The notes under the pieces: model-generated
What the model was told of the DNA's origin: nothing
The model's input: the letters and a program-made list of their open reading frames with translations, nothing else
The model's database searches: none
Origin: Arenicola marina
Taxonomy: Eukaryota; Annelida; Polychaeta; Arenicolidae
NCBI GenBank assembly: GCA_964019135.1
Contig: OZ025252.1
Location: 3,240,823-3,304,822 of the forward strand
DNA: 64,000 nucleotides
Direction: 5' to 3'
Part shown: piece by piece, positions 47,600 through 60,604 of the stretch
Numbering within the stretch: the stretch's first letter is position 1
Layout: each line of letters opens with the position of its first letter
Translations under genes and position numbers: made by a program

Positions 47600-50500
47600 T
47601 GACGAAGCCAATAGGCGGCTGGTGTTCTGAAAGACACTTTCCGGCAACTCCAGCAACCGAACTGGCTCCGGAGGTACTGACATATGTCATCCCTCTGGAC
47701 GAAGCCCGCTAGGTTGAAAGAGGCGCGTTAGATGCTAGGCATGCTAGGGGACTGCACCCTGACCGAAAACAGTTCCCAGCACACCGTAATGGTGAGCACC
47801 ATGACACTGCCTTGTGTGTCAGGCTTGGGAAAGTCAAAGGCTAATTTAGGGAGTAAACCCTAAAAACAAAATCTGGAGCTGGAGTCCCAATAGGCGGCTG
47901 GTGTTCTGAAACACACCTTCCGGCAACTCCTGCAACCGCACGGGCTCCGGATGTACTGCCATCTGTCATTCCTCCAGACTAGGCCCGCTAGGTCGAGAGA
48001 GGCGAGTTAGATGCTGGGCTTATGCCTGAAATTCGTGCCCAGGCTACTGCAGCACAGCATGGAGAGTATACTTCATCTTTGCACCACCGCAGAAAAAAAA
48101 CAAGGGAGGCAACAGTTAACGGGTTATAAGCTATGCTCGACTAGCGTAGAGCATCAATTGGCGCCATGGGTTGCCTCTAACGGTGGGAAGGGTTATTTAA
48201 CCCTACTGGCCAGTTACCGCCCGCCTCAAGCTGAGCAGCCCTGACCCGCCACGTCTGCCTGCCTCATAGGGTGCGTGGGGCTACAAGTTATACATAATCT
48301 TGGCAAGCAGACGTAAACATAGTACCAAACAAAACACAAAGCAAAAAATTGACATCACTCCACCGACAATGCTCCTAAGACAGCGCTGATTGATGGAAAG
48401 CTTGAGAAAATAATCGCCCTACAGGAGACGCGATTGGCTGACGCAAGAGGGAGGGAAGTCATAAATCAGGCGCCAAAGGGCGATCATTGATTCTTTCTCG
48501 GGGATTTTAACGCACGCGTTGGGCACGACCATGGGTCTTGGCCGAGTTGCATAGAAAATTTTGGCGTTGGAAATATTAACGAACATGGACAACGTCTATT
48601 GGTGCTCTGCGCGCAGAGCGAACTCTGTATCACAAACACTGTTTTTCAATGTAGTTTCAGGCATAAGGTGCCATGGCGCCACCCAAGGTCAGGCCATTGG
48701 CATCAGCTAGATCTGATCCTGACAAAACTGCGATATTCGTCCCGTGTCCTAAACACACGAGCGTATCACATTGCAGATTGCGATAACGATCACTCGCTTG
48801 TCGGGAGCAAGGTAATGATTTCCCCTAGAAAAATCTACCAATCACGGATTGACTCGGCACGCAGGACAGCGACAAGCGTCCTCATTTTCTGCAGACGCTG
48901 CCAGCTAATCAGCAATCTTCTGATGTAGAAGAATGATGGGGCACTCCGCGCTCTGCCATTTACGGCGCTGCGATGACAGCTTTCGGAAAAAATAAAATCT
49001 GAGGACAAGGACTGGTTCGCTGGTCACTCAGCAGAGATGGAACCAGTTATCGAAGCCAAAAATGAAAAGCACATACAACACAATCAAAATCCGACAAACA
49101 CGTCTCTGTTACAGCTGAGGCTGGCGAGAAACGCAGTACAAAAAACTGCGCGTTATAGACCGTTCCAGAAACCCCAAGCGACATATATCGTCAAAAATAG
49201 ACACTGCGTGTTACGGGTTAGAAAACAGATTATCGCATGCGTTAACCATGCATGCCTATGGAGTTCTGGTTCAGGAGCCCGGCTTCAACGTTTTTTTGCC
49301 AGGGATAGGCAAATATTCAAAAAAGGCATAGAACCAATTTTGATTGGTTCTATGACATTGATCCTCACAGAACCAACAAACAAGATGTCTCTATAAACTT
49401 TCCTGAAAGTATTACATTATATAATGGAAGCACAGCATATATTTCACTATTAACAGTCCTGTCTGTTAAGCTTCCCGTTCGACATTCCTGTTTTCTACGC
49501 CACAAGGCTCGAGCCACTCCAGTGCACTCAGATTTGCATTGACAAGACAATGACAGCGACGGTCAAGTTGATGGCTTTCTAACAAGTTATAATCGGTACA
49601 CATCTGGTACCAAGTTATATATTCTGTACAATATATTCCTGCATTAGATTTTTAATATATCTAGACAAAATAGATGCCAGAACGATCCTTATTTCCGCAC
49701 TGAAGAACATCAGCAAACCGGGCATATGGCCACTTTCCTGCTACGCACAGCGTGGTGACAGTGTTTTCAGTCGCCGGTTGGCATTTATATCAGCTGTTTT
49801 CTCGGCTTTTATGCCTCCATCTTAAAATGATATTATTTGATAGTCAAGATATTTATCTGTACTAATTGGGTTTTTGTTTTCAGAAAACACTCTGGTAACT
49901 TGATGATGAACGGTTAAAAAGTATGCAGCTGTAAGTCAGTACTCGCCTTTTACATGACATGCAGCGCAGAGCGAGCTAGAGTTCCCCCGATACAATGTCT
50001 ATTGCGCCAATCAATACTGGACAAACCTCTGTGAGGAGATCCACCAGGCTTCAGATAGGTAATATGCGGGCAATGTACACCGGCATAAAGAAAGCCACTA
50101 AAACAGCCCCCTTAAAGTCACTTGATGGCGAGATGATTACAGATCGTAGCAAACAGATGTCTCGCTGGGTGGAACACTATGTCTCATGGTACGCGCACGA
50201 GTCATGTATCGACAACTACCCCGACAGCCGGTCATGAACGATCTGGACAGCAAATACCGCGGAATATTACTCTTAAGCATTACTGGTAAACTCTTCACCA
50301 GAATTGCCTTAAAGAGACTGCAACAGCTTGCGAACAGAGTGTATCCTGAAGCGCAGTGCGGTTTCAGAGCCGAACGATTCACTGTCGACATGATATTCTC
50401 GTTGCGTCAACTCCAGGAGAGCAGCACAAGCCCCTCTACCTTGCTTTTGTTGATCTTCCAAAGGCTTTTGATACTGTCAGCAGATCTGGGTTGTACAAAA

Positions 50501-51290
50501 TCTTGGAGTCTATTGGCAGCGCACGCAGACTACTTAACCTTATCCTCTCCTTTCATGAACACTCGTTCAGCACAGTACAGTTCGACGGAGCTACGTCCGA
50601 GAGCTTCCAAGTCAGAAATGGCGTGAAGCAGGGTTGTGTTCTTGCACCAACTTTATTTTGGCATTCCTTTCTCTATGATCTTTTCGCACGCATTTGATGA
50701 GGATGCGAAGGGTATTTACCTGCACACCAGATCAGATGGGAAATTATACAACCTTTCCTGATTGCGTCCAAGCGGGGGCGTTTTCTAACAAGGGAACTGC
50801 TATATTTGCTGACGACGCAGCTCTGGTTGCGCATTCTGAAAGCCAGCTGCAGAGACGCATGGATCGACTCTCAACGCGTGTGCTTTATTCGCTTTGACTA
50901 TTAGTGTTAAAAAAACAGTCGTGCTGAGCCAAGGGGCTATCACACCATCAATGAGTACCCTAAATAACATGCCTTTAGAGGTGGTGAACAAGTATTGTTA
51001 CCTGGGAAGTGCCGTTACGGATAATATATCCCTGGACGAGGAAATAAATACTCGAATTGGGAAGGCAGCCACCACCTTTGGTAGGTTAAACAAACGTGCT
51101 TGGAAAAATTCAAAACTAACCATTCGCACCAAAATGCTATAGGGCGTGTGTTCTAAGTAACCTGCTGTATGGCAGCGAAAGGTGGACTACATATTGTGGC
51201 CAAGAAAGAAAGTTAAATAACTTCCATCTTCGTTGCCTGCGAAACATTTTAGGCATTTCTTCGCAAGACAAGGTAACAAATGTTAGCCAG
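47600..51290 (+). mobile_element. Decayed EEP-RT LINE (craniofacial development protein 2-like type)
   Basis: 5' end: two tandem about 278-bp monomers (CAATAGGCGGCTGGTGTTCT at about 47,609 and 47,887). Endonuclease: ALQETRLADARG (48,415), then after a deletion FLGDFNARVGHDHGSWPSCI, WRHPRSGHWHQLDLIL and DCDNDHSLVGSK (to 48,810). Linker: DWFAGHSAEMEPVIEAK (49,015) and GNMRAMYTGIKKATKTAPLK (50,060). RT: YRGILLLSITGKLFTRIALK, CGFRAER, FVDLPKAFDTVS, NGVKQGCVLAPTLF, FADDAALVAHSE; then NKYCYLGSAVTDN and a LINE tail to about 51,290. Several frameshifts and stops (for example near 48,470, 50,430, 50,690 and 50,895) and a non-LINE stretch at about 49,160-49,970 show it is dead. Confidence 0.85.
49160..49970. 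repeat. Foreign stretch within the LINE, with a hairpin
   Basis: LINE coding similarity stops after NAVQKTAR (about 49,155) and resumes near 49,975, where the family would have only about 15 residues. The 0.8 kb between has no recognised gene; it holds a perfect hairpin CATAGAACCAAT TTTG ATTGGTTCTATG at 49,327-49,354. Likely a nested insertion; ends not defined. Confidence 0.5.
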
Positions 51291-52540
51291 GGCCAACCTA
51301 CCAATAGTCCAGGCGATTTGTGAGAAAATACAAAATTTTGTCATAAAAGCATGAAATTCGCCACACGGCCACATAACACTCTCGGGAATATTTTTAGACA
51401 TGGAACCATGGCGAATTCAGCTTTTTGGTGAATAAGTCCTGACTCGAGCTGCTGCCATTTTGTACCGCCAGTATGGGAAATTGCATTTTGGTGAATAAGT
51501 TTACAACCAAGCATGCTAGTGCAGTGTTTTTGGTGTTGACACCCATATTTGTATGGTCAGCCATTATTGTTGTGGCATCTAAAATATCGTGCGATTGTCC
51601 TGACTCGAGCTGCTGCCATTTTGTTCCGCCATTACCGAAAAGCGCATTTGTACGCATATGTTCACAACCAAGCATGTCGGTGTGGTATTGTATGTGTAGG
51701 CACCTATATTTTCATGGTCACTGGATATTATCTTGACCAACAATATACCAAATCATCGTATTTACCAATTTACGCGCTCGTTTTACACTGACATTCTCAA
51801 AAATCACAGGTAAACGAGATTTTCATGGTCATGATATTTGATGTGGCGCTGATGGTGTACCACCAGCTACAAGAAAAACGACAGCTTAAACAGCGTGTTC
51901 GAGTGACATCTTGGCTTTATTAAAACCAAGCTATTAAACTATCTGCCATAACATTAATTTGGGAATTCCATAAAACCAGGTACGTTTTATTATTTTAGGG
52001 TAGTGAATTAAATATGTCTTATGTATCATTATAACGAAACAATTCACGACTTTGCTGTGTGACAAATACTTAAGAAACCGTTTGCGTAGATTTTACCTTG
52101 AGCTAAGGCTTTAATTGCTATCCACCTTTAGACGTCCTGGATTACAAACTTTAAGACAGGTGTAAATACATGCACGTACGTATCTCGTGCATGGCTGCTC
52201 ATAGCCTGAACACTTATCCATCAGATCATCAAACGATACGAGGAGTCGCACTCCCCATTAAGGTCACCCACCGGACGTTCCGATGAGACGATAAGAAATC
52301 TGTAACTATCTGCCACATTAAGACTAAACCCGAATAAACATGCATTCTGCCAGTGCTATATGTCGAAGAATGGACAGTTACAAAAGGCTTAACTAGTGGT
52401 ACCGTCCAGAATCTATCATTTGCTACACTCACAAGATTCATTCGTTCACACACCAAAGTCAATACACACGCATAATGCAGCTTGTTTGCTGTATATCTTG
52501 TTTGCTTGTTTGCTGCATATCTGAATAACGTAACAATAAA
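51291..52540. other. Spacer without recognisable gene
   Basis: Two direct repeats of a block with GACTCGAGCTGCTGCCATTT (about 51,441 and 51,602) followed by related sequence. Otherwise nothing recognised. Confidence 0.5.
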
Positions 52541-52547
52541 TAAGCTT

Positions 52548-55500
52548 TCAACGTTGGCAGTCACCACCGCATTTGCATAAAGCTGTGCACTTTAGCGCCG
52601 CTTTCAGACAGCGGCATGAACTTCTGCATCCTTTCGTGCACCCACAGCACAATAGTGCACGCGACGATTGACTCCAAATTGGTTCCCAGCGGACTGGGTT
52701 GGACCACCCCCAGTCACCCGGAGACGGCAGATCGGGGGCTGCCTGCAATGCCTGACCCCAGCAGTATCCGCCTTGATACACGGCTCTTCTTGTATGCTGT
52801 ATTAGAGCATCTTTGTTTCCCATGCTGCCTTCTTGCCTCTGGTGGAGAATGAAGATACCGTATCACACCCTGTGTATGCATGAAACATGGGGAGCGCCTT
52901 CGATCTATCAGGACCCAAGCAGTCAGCAATCGCGTGAGCAGATATGTATCTTATGGGTTTACCGGTTCCGAGTGCAATCCATAGTTCTTTGACGTTAAGT
53001 ACGTGAACGTGAGCAACAGCCAGAACAACAACGTCCGAGTCTACCGTTCGCAAGAGGACCGTCTCAAATCCCTGATTTACAGCATCAGCCGCATGAAGCA
53101 ACAATCTCGTATCAGCCTCTTCGTGGTTGCATGGCTCCAGTTGGCCAGTATTTCGTTCATGGTTGCATAGAACACTGGGTCCATGCGTGGTGACAACATG
53201 CTTGTCAGTAACAATCTGCGCCACATGTCTTGCAAGAAATGCAAACAGCTCAGATTTGTTTTCGTCAACGCGAAGATATTGATTCCACTTGGCCGGTAGG
53301 CAGGTGGATCCCTGCACCTTCACTCTCGTACCCATTCCCCCGCAATGTTCTCGTGTGAGGTTTCGGGCTATTTCCAATGTAACGGTCTCACACCATGTCG
53401 ACCCGACTAGCCCTTCGGATTTGACCATGGATGTATGGCAGAAAGACTTGAGACACGTATTCGTCAAACGTTTTGGCAGCAGCTGGCCTCAACATGTTGA
53501 CTACTGCTGCGCCATCTAGGATGATCACATCTGTGTTGGGGATATCATTGCCGGTATCTTCATAGTATTCGGGGCACCCCAGGAGGTCAGACTTATTTCC
53601 GAGACGCATATTTCCATTAACTGACAGTGACGGAAGGCAGGCTTGATTTTCATGCCTGAAAAATTCGGCCAAATCTCCATCGCGTGTCTGGCAGGCGATA
53701 TACAGTCGCGAAAACAATGCGCTAATTCATTCTTTAAACATGAAATTTGCATTTTGGTCCTCGATCTTTCTTTCACGACTGAAAAGAGGCAGCTTGTTTC
53801 TTTTGATGCGATCAGCGATGAGCTTCGTACCAAGAAGCCGTTCTGCTACAAAAGCATCATATTGATCTTGTCCAATCTTTTCAGCTTTTTTAACCGCATC
53901 CACCACACCTTGATCCATGATTTCCTTACTGTCTAGCTTATAGAGATCGCCACTCTCTTCCACGAATGGGTTCCCAAGGTCGTCCATGACATCAACGAGT
54001 GATCTTACCTGTTCAACGAATATCGACTGGTGTTTCGATCCCTTGTGATAATGTTTATCGTTGCAGGCTATGCGGTTACAGTCTATGGTTGCGTCAAATT
54101 CAGAGATCACTCTGGCGACTTCTGGTCCGGCAACAGTCCAGCGCCGGAGAAGCTCTGGGTTTTGGGTCAGACCAACGGCCCCGGCATCTCCCTTCACTGC
54201 AGCGTTGATCATGTGCCTGATCAATGGCCATGGATGAAAATTCTCTTCGCGTCTTCTACACCGTAAAATTGCCCGAAGAAAATTCCTTGGCTACGTCCAC
54301 GTGCACAATAGGAAGACTTGCCATATCCTGCACATGAACTGGTAGCCAACGTGCGTAATTGGTACGGTCCATGGTGAAGCACCATGGCGCGAGTTTCGTC
54401 AAGCAGTCCGTATGAAGGACAAAGTTAGCTTCTCGAAGAGATCGCACGTAAAACAGATAAGACGTTCCAGTTGAAAAGTGATGTACCAGAAGTAAAACTG
54501 TGGATGCTCCTCCTTCTTCAGGACACACCAGTCGTCGATGGAAGCGGCTTCACCAGGCGTTATTTCTGGCACATACTGGTTGTAAGCCTTGGTCAGAAGG
54601 ATGTACAGGGCAACGGCCATTACTTGGTGTGCATTTCTGGTGCGCGTGACATGTGACGCTTTCAGAAAGGACTCAGCTGTTCCCGCAGAAGCAATGTTTG
54701 CTTGGACTAGAGCTTCCACCCATCCACTCTCTTCTAACCAGTCCCCAATAATCTTCAGGCCGGCCATTTCAATATGTAGTCCGCCCAATATTATCACAAA
54801 TTTCTCCTCGCCGTGACTTGCTGGCCAGTTCCACTGTATCTGTTTGGCGATGCTGTAGAGAGGCTGATCCATAGTGAGGACAAGAACTTGACCTGGATTT
54901 AGTTCTTGCACTGCCCTCCGAACGACGTCCATAGAATGGCGTATCATGGCTACTGACTTTGACTCGTCCGGAAATAAAGGCAAAAGTGCTGAGATGGCTG
55001 GTATATATTCCTGTTTGGGTAATTTGCTCGCGTGATACGCAGACCAGGAAATGTTCTTGTTGGAATCAGTTCCTAAGATGCCGTTTCGTGCAGACTGCAG
55101 CCATCTGAAGCCAACGTGTAAAAAACAATAATATAACTTAATGACCAAGCTTGAGGATTAGGTCGTGTAATGTTACACGATAAGGCATCGTAGGATTATC
55201 GCTTTTTCATGATTATTTTGACTTTATATGCATTAATAGAACGTCTTTTTTATTGCATAATAACTAACCTGGTTTCTGCTTTCAGTGCCTCAGTTAGTGT
55301 ACGACCATTGGCCTCGATCGGACCTGGCAGTCCGGGAATTGTCGTGAATGAATCTGGGAGTTCAGCAACTCGTCTTGTCGTAGACGTCGCTTGGAGATGG
55401 CAGGGTTCCGCGCGGTCAATACCGTTGTTTCCCTTCTTGAGGTGCTGGAATAGTGACATGCCGGTCCCATGGAATGAACCAGTAGCTGATGTGGAGCTGG

Positions 55501-56885
55501 GATTATGGTCAATATTGTCAACCGCTGCTGTTGTGAACAAACTGCCCCGGAGATTGGCCGGACACACCGTGTGTACCCGGTTATACTGGTCACAAACCCT
55601 GTTTCCCATGGCCGTGGTAATACTCATTACTTTGTCGAATGAGATGAGTCCTAGCTGAAATAGAGTATCCACAAGGTCACGTCTGCGGGTCTTAGCGTGA
55701 ACTGTAAGTCCCACATAAATTAGCAAGGGCGTTTCGCGATCTTTTGCTTGATGTGTACAGCTGCTCTCAGAACGTCGTCGCATGTGGCTATTAGCCTGCA
55801 GTAGCTGGGCTATACTGAGTGCTGCTTGGGAAATACCAGCGGACTGTGACGCTATGCCCGGACCATCCCGAATCATGCCTACCAGGGCCAATAGCGATGC
55901 CGGAACAGAACTTCTCTGGCAGTCGGACTCGAAAGACCCTGTAAACATCGTCTTCATCTCAAGCATGTCCTTACGCACAATATATGCTGCTTTGATCAGA
56001 CAAATAGCTTCGTCGCCGAAATCGTCTTCAAAAGATTTATTTAATGCATGACCGATATCATTGTCGCACACTATTAGAACATTTCGCCCTTGTTTGTGGT
56101 CGCTCATTTCGGGGAACTGACGCAGTATACGAGTCTTCAACTGCGTAACCTTGAATCGATGGTAGATTCCTTGTTTGTGCAGACGAGCATAGTACAAATT
56201 CTTCAAGTCTGCTAGCTTAAAGATAGACACTGTATCTGCAGCCGCAAACTTTTCCTCCATGTAAGTTATTAGTTCTGCAAAAGCTATGCTATCCTTAACT
56301 TCAGTTTTGGCACGATCATCTCGTTTATCAAAAGATTCCGTTTTATTATAATAAGACGCCAAACATGGTGCAGGGTAATTTGCTCCGATTGCAACCATAT
56401 CTCCCGCACTGAGTTTCGCAAGCACTCTATGATCTTGTAATTTCTGTGCGCCCTGCCTGACGCGTTTGCCCAGACGAATTGTAGAAGCTGCGTGCAACGA
56501 TTTTGACGGTGACATCTTCTCACGGAAGAAACATATATCCTCGTCTGACGTCCTTGTATGTCCATCGCTCAATCGGGTATATTTTCTCGACGATGTCTTA
56601 CCTTCATCAGCATGATAAAGGGTTGTGGTTTGCCTTTTCTTTGCCCTCTTGAGTTTGGTGTTATTAAATTTCAGATGACAAGATTTATGCCATGATGGCT
56701 TGATGCTGCTGAAGTGTAATTGCCATACCCTCACCATCGTCTAGTCTGCGTAGGTCTAATGGTACCGGAAGTGTGTTCAGCAGTTGAAAATGTTGCACGT
56801 TGTCCGAGAATGTCTGGTATCCGACGCCTTTAACTTTGTCGTTGCGATCGCTTCGCGCTGGACACTGTAGGCGCTCATGTGTCAC
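52548..56885 (-). pseudogene. Broken member of a high-copy invertebrate family with PIN/FEN-like motifs and a cysteine-rich (CXC-like) tail
   Basis: Read leftward, conserved blocks appear in the order known for this family (annotated as uncharacterised in many marine invertebrates; from memory). N-terminal CPARSDRNDKVKGVGYQTF, SWHKSCHLKFNNTKL; LQDHRVLAKLSAGDMVAIGA; AVDNIDHNPSSTSATGSFHG; DRTNYARWLPVHVQDM; NAAVKGDAGAVGLTQNP; IILDGAAVVNMLRP; WNQYLRVDENKSELFAFL; CNHEEADTRLLLHAADA, VLLRTVDSDVVVLAVA, ALPMFHAYTGCDTVSSF (acidic residues like a PIN/FEN nuclease); end RAVYQGGYCWGQAL, CCGCTKGCRSSCRCLKAAL, TALCKCGGDC. One GT-AG intron (55,105-55,268) fits in phase, so it is not a retrocopy. It looks broken in roughly five places. 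Whether the family is mobile or host-derived is unresolved. Confidence 0.7.
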
Positions 56886-57650
56886 TGTTTGACAAACGAT
56901 ACCTGATCCAATCAGTTGTCTGCAACTGCCTTAACACTGTATGTTGACTTTGTGCATTCAAAGGCGTGCTTGCCATGACTTTACCATCTTCACAACTATG
57001 TCTATCGACAATGTTAATGATCACAAACTTTCAAAATTCCATTATTCACGGTTCACTAAATGCAACATAGTAGACAAACCGTCGAACGGTTGTCATGGTT
57101 ACGGTATTTTAATTGTGTTACAAACAAAGAATGGTTGGTTACTATTACCGGTTGCTGGGCTGCATGTATGTGTTGCTTAGGTACAGGAAATTTTATTGTG
57201 TATGTACTATATCCTGCAAAGCCCTGTATATAGCAACATCTAGCTCTGAAATATGTCTCTCAGAGAGGGGAGTGTTTCAGGGTTAGACCTCGGCCAAATT
57301 CCACCAACAAAATTTAGAGTGACATTTGGACTATGTAGGGTTTAAATCAGGAACAGTCATGGAGAATGAGTTATTAGCTTTCGTGGAAATTGGGGCCTGA
57401 ACGGATATGCTAGCGTATAACCTATTGCAGGACCAGAAGTCTATTACTATAGAGCAAATATAAAGTCAGTCATAAATGCCGTAGACACACGTTTTGGCCC
57501 ATATTTTCCGCGAATTTGCCTCGATCACTCTCAAAACCACTGACGTGAGAAAGCAATACTAGACCATTTTAATGATACTAAACTTACGTTTGTACTGCGA
57601 TGTTATCCTTTTTTAAGACACAAACAATATTTCTTCATGCTGACACTCCA
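56886..57650. other. Spacer without recognisable gene
   Basis: AT-rich sequence between the pseudogene and the first composite-element copy; nothing recognised on either strand. Confidence 0.5.
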
Positions 57651-57654
57651 TTGG

Positions 57655-57870
57655 TTTGTGTGCACCGTTTCGTCTTGTATCTCGAGGGGTTAGGGGCTCC
57701 ATTGCGCCCAGACTTGAGCTCAAGTCATTTATGTCACCCAAAACGTTGTTTTAATCCCGATCACCTGGTGCTGGAGCCTATCGGTGTTAATAACCAGAGA
57801 AAAACATGCAAATGTGAGTTACGATGTTTTGGCCATGGCGTCAAATATGTTTATTTCAGTGAGTGCTTCG
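57655..57870 (+). pseudogene. His-Cys-box (I-PpoI-like) nuclease, C-terminal half, element copy 1
   Basis: Reads CVHRFVLYLEGLGAPL, SSSHLCHPKRCFNPDHLVLE and NNQRKTCKCELRCFGHG, close to the zinc-binding loop of His-Cys-box homing endonucleases (I-PpoI has SHLCHNTRCHNPLHL with N--R--C downstream; PF05551-type). The N-terminal half present in copy 2 is absent: similarity between the copies starts abruptly at 57,655 / 61,660. About 100 bp separate its end from the convergent transposase. Confidence 0.75.
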
Positions 57871-57963
57871 CACATTTTCTTTCAGACATTTTAGCCATTA
57901 TAATTGTTTATGTATTGGTTGTTTTAATGGATGCTAGCGCATGATTACGTAGCTATGGATTAG

Positions 57964-59795
57964 CTAATTACAAATGTTAATCCCGTAAGGGTGATCATTT
58001 GTTGGATGCATGCTAGCTGTGGAGTAGGCCGAGTCTCTCGCACATGCTGCTTTTTTTTTGTACGCGTTCCTTTTACGGCGACACCTAGCTTCTGTTGTAC
58101 GGTGGATATTTGCGTTATACTCCTCTCGTACCTGCATTTTTCTCAATGTCTTATACCCAGGCCCGTTTCCTGTTAGTTCTACGCCAGCGGCTTTGGATAG
58201 TCTAATCGTTGCTTCGGAAGAACCCAGGGAATTTACTAGAACGCGCACATGAGCACGGCCGAACACATTTCTGCTAAAGGTGTTTGATTTAGGGACTCCC
58301 TTAAACATTGTACGGTGGCTAGCTTCAGCCTTGTTAGTGTTGCTAACTGTACGCTGTCTTTCAACCATAGCCTGACTCAGCTTATAATCAATAGCCTGTT
58401 CTAAAAGAGCTTTGTCTGCTAAGGTAGGGTTAAAATAACGACCCCCGGCAAATGGCGTGGATGTTTAATATGTCGTTTGTTACATGCTAATGAGTGTTTA
58501 TGACAAAGCGAATGATCACCTGAAAAACAGACAATTATGGCCGATGCTATATCTTTAAGGGATATTTTAAGTTGTTCAGTCGATGAACTTTGCTCTTGGG
58601 CCATGGCTAGTTCTGCCGAGCTTCGTTTCACCAATGCATCCGCGAGGTCGTATACGAATGCCTGTCGCCGTTTGCCGTTTTTGCCACACATTTGTTCACT
58701 TCATTTTAAACCTATTATGCACTTCCGCCAGTTACACGATACGTGGATGGTACAATCTTGTTTGTCTACCCCAGAAGTGCAATCTAGTGATTGTAGTGCG
58801 TCTCGAACGCCACTAATTAACTTGCCGTCATTATCAGTGGTGGCTAATTTTGGAATGACGGATGAATCGGAACATAGTGTTAACGTGGCGCGTCGTGCGA
58901 GTTCTCTTTCAGCATTGCCAATAGGTTCGTGGCGCGGATAATTTCGAGAGCATTCACCAGAGTGGCCTTGTCCTAAAGTGGAACAACGTTTACATAATTT
59001 GTTTGCAATACTGTATGAAACTATCATCTGCTTAGGTTTTTCGCTTTCTATTACTGGACAGAATGCCTGTGTAGATGGTTGTCCTCTAGAACACCCCTTT
59101 AGAGGATTATTATAGCTGACGTCCGCTTGTATATTGATTGCCGCTGGCTGTCCCGGCTGTACTTCGCCAGTTTATGTTTCAGCTGCCTCAAGCTGTGTCT
59201 GTTTTCAAGCATAACGCTTTTGCTTGTCTCAACAGACATATCAGAGATCTTTTTTGCAGCCCTATGCAAGGTGTTGTCACAGAGCGTCGGGATGTCTAGG
59301 GTGGCTACAATCTCTCTAACGACATTTACTCCGACCCAGGTTTTAATCAGTTCATCATCCCAATTATTAGTCTCAAATTCACCCCATCCCGGTCCGCGTC
59401 CCTCAATCTCGGTCATGTTATGTAACGGGGCCGGAGAGGTGGAGTGATGGCAATGTGCACACTCTAACGTCTGTGTGCAACAGAGGCCTTTAGTTTTGTC
59501 TTGGGCGGGAAATCTGAAATCTGTGCTTAATCTGTCTTGTTGCGGATACATGTTGGTCGTTCCTTAGTGCTGGTCGTAGCTTGTGTGGAAGAATGACTCC
59601 ACCGGTCGTAGCCAGTTTAGCCAGACTGGCCGGAATGCGCCTTATTGGACTATTTTGGGGAGATTCATACTCGCTGGCTGCTACATATCCATCGTTTTCA
59701 AGCGATTTTTTTAAACTGGCCGTTATGCCATTATTGATTTTCTTTAAAGCCTTTCGACGCAACAATAAACCCTTGCTTTTATAATATTTAGGCAT
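57964..59795 (-). pseudogene. Mutator/Kolobok-like transposase, element copy 1
   Basis: N-terminus MPKYYKSKGLLLRRKALKKI (59,795 leftward). Second frame (59,551-59,099): zinc-knuckle-like CCTQTLECAHCHH, then NVVREIVATLDIPTLCDNTL. Third frame: ADVSYNNPLKGCSRG, LCKRCSTLGQGHSGECSRNY, ATTDNDGK (DGDSK-like acidic motif), CTIHVSCNWRKCIIGLK, DHSLCHKH; last (58,368-57,964): NKAEASHRTMFKGVPK, SNTFSRNVFGRAHVRV. Order and spacing match the Mutator-like transposase domain (PF20700) seen in invertebrates. Frame changes at about 59,520 and 59,170 are shared with copy 2; a further break near 58,430 (HLPGG to HLPGV) is private to copy 1. Confidence 0.8.
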
Positions 59796-59941
59796 GTTAT
59801 TTTTATGCTGAAAAACTTAAACTCACCAAGTCAGCAAACGACCGATACAGGGCGAGCGGGTAAGATCAGTGGGCAGCAGTCGCTTCTCACCAAAATCCGG
59901 AGATTCTGAATGGAAGACAATACTTCTTGAATACTGGTTTC

Positions 59942-60027
59942 GGTTAAGACAATAGCATCTCGTGTAGCTATGTGAACCGGTGCCGGTTAAGACAATAGCA
60001 TCTCGTGTAGCTATGTGAACCGGTGCC
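59942..60027. repeat. 43-bp direct duplication at the right end of element copy 1
   Basis: GGTTAAGACAATAGCATCTC...GTGAACCGGTGCC occurs twice (59,942 and 59,985). Copy 2 has it once before the window ends. Confidence 0.88.
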
Positions 60028-60119
60028 AAGGTAGCGTTTTAGTCTGTTCTGTCACCAGTTGAGTGGAAATAATGCTATGTACATTGGCGTTTATCGGTAT
60101 GCGAACGTTGTGCTGCGTA

Positions 60120-60385
60120 AACCCTAAGACTAACCCTGGCGCGATTGAACTGCTACCAGGAAGGTTAAGGTTATGGTTAGGTCAGGGTCAGGGTTATGGT
60201 TAGGGTTAGGGTTTAGTTAGGCTTAGGGGGGTTAAGTGCTAACGCCCACTGGACGCCTTACGAGGCTCGGCGACAGAACTGACATGGGACCGAACAATAA
60301 GATCAGTTGAGTTTCTTTTGGCTGACGCCCCCCATCGCGGCTCCGCGTTGCGACAGGACATGTTCTAGGGTTAGGGTTACCTCTA
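60120..60385. repeat. Short degenerate telomere-like (TTAGGG) tracts
   Basis: GGTTAGGGTTAGGGTTTAG near 60,198-60,216 with degenerate GGTTATGGTTAGG neighbours, and GGGTTAGGGTTA near 60,367. Too short and impure for a chromosome end; interstitial. Confidence 0.7.
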
Positions 60386-60604
60386 TTTATCGGTGATCGG
60401 TCGGCGTGCCATCGACATTTCAGCCAATCAATCAGACCAAAAAAGCACTTCAGAACGATGCACCGATGATCATTAACATGAACTACTTGACCGCCGCGCA
60501 ACGAATCGCGTCCAGTGAGCGTTGGCCACCGCGTCGCCTGGGTCCCGCCGCCGCTCGGTTCCGCCGCCGCCCCGCAAACCGCGTCCATTGGGCGTCAGCA
60601 CTAA
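60235..60604. mobile_element. Small MITE, possibly PIF/Harbinger type
   Basis: Inverted ends GTGCTAACGCCCACTGGACG and (right end, inverted) GTGCTGACGCCCAATGGACG, flanked by TAA on both sides, the 3-bp TWA target typical of PIF/Harbinger. About 370 bp, GC-rich right half, no gene. Confidence 0.65.

Noticed and set aside
60120-60385. Chromosome end (telomere)
   Set aside because: TTAGGG-like runs are short, impure and followed by ordinary elements.
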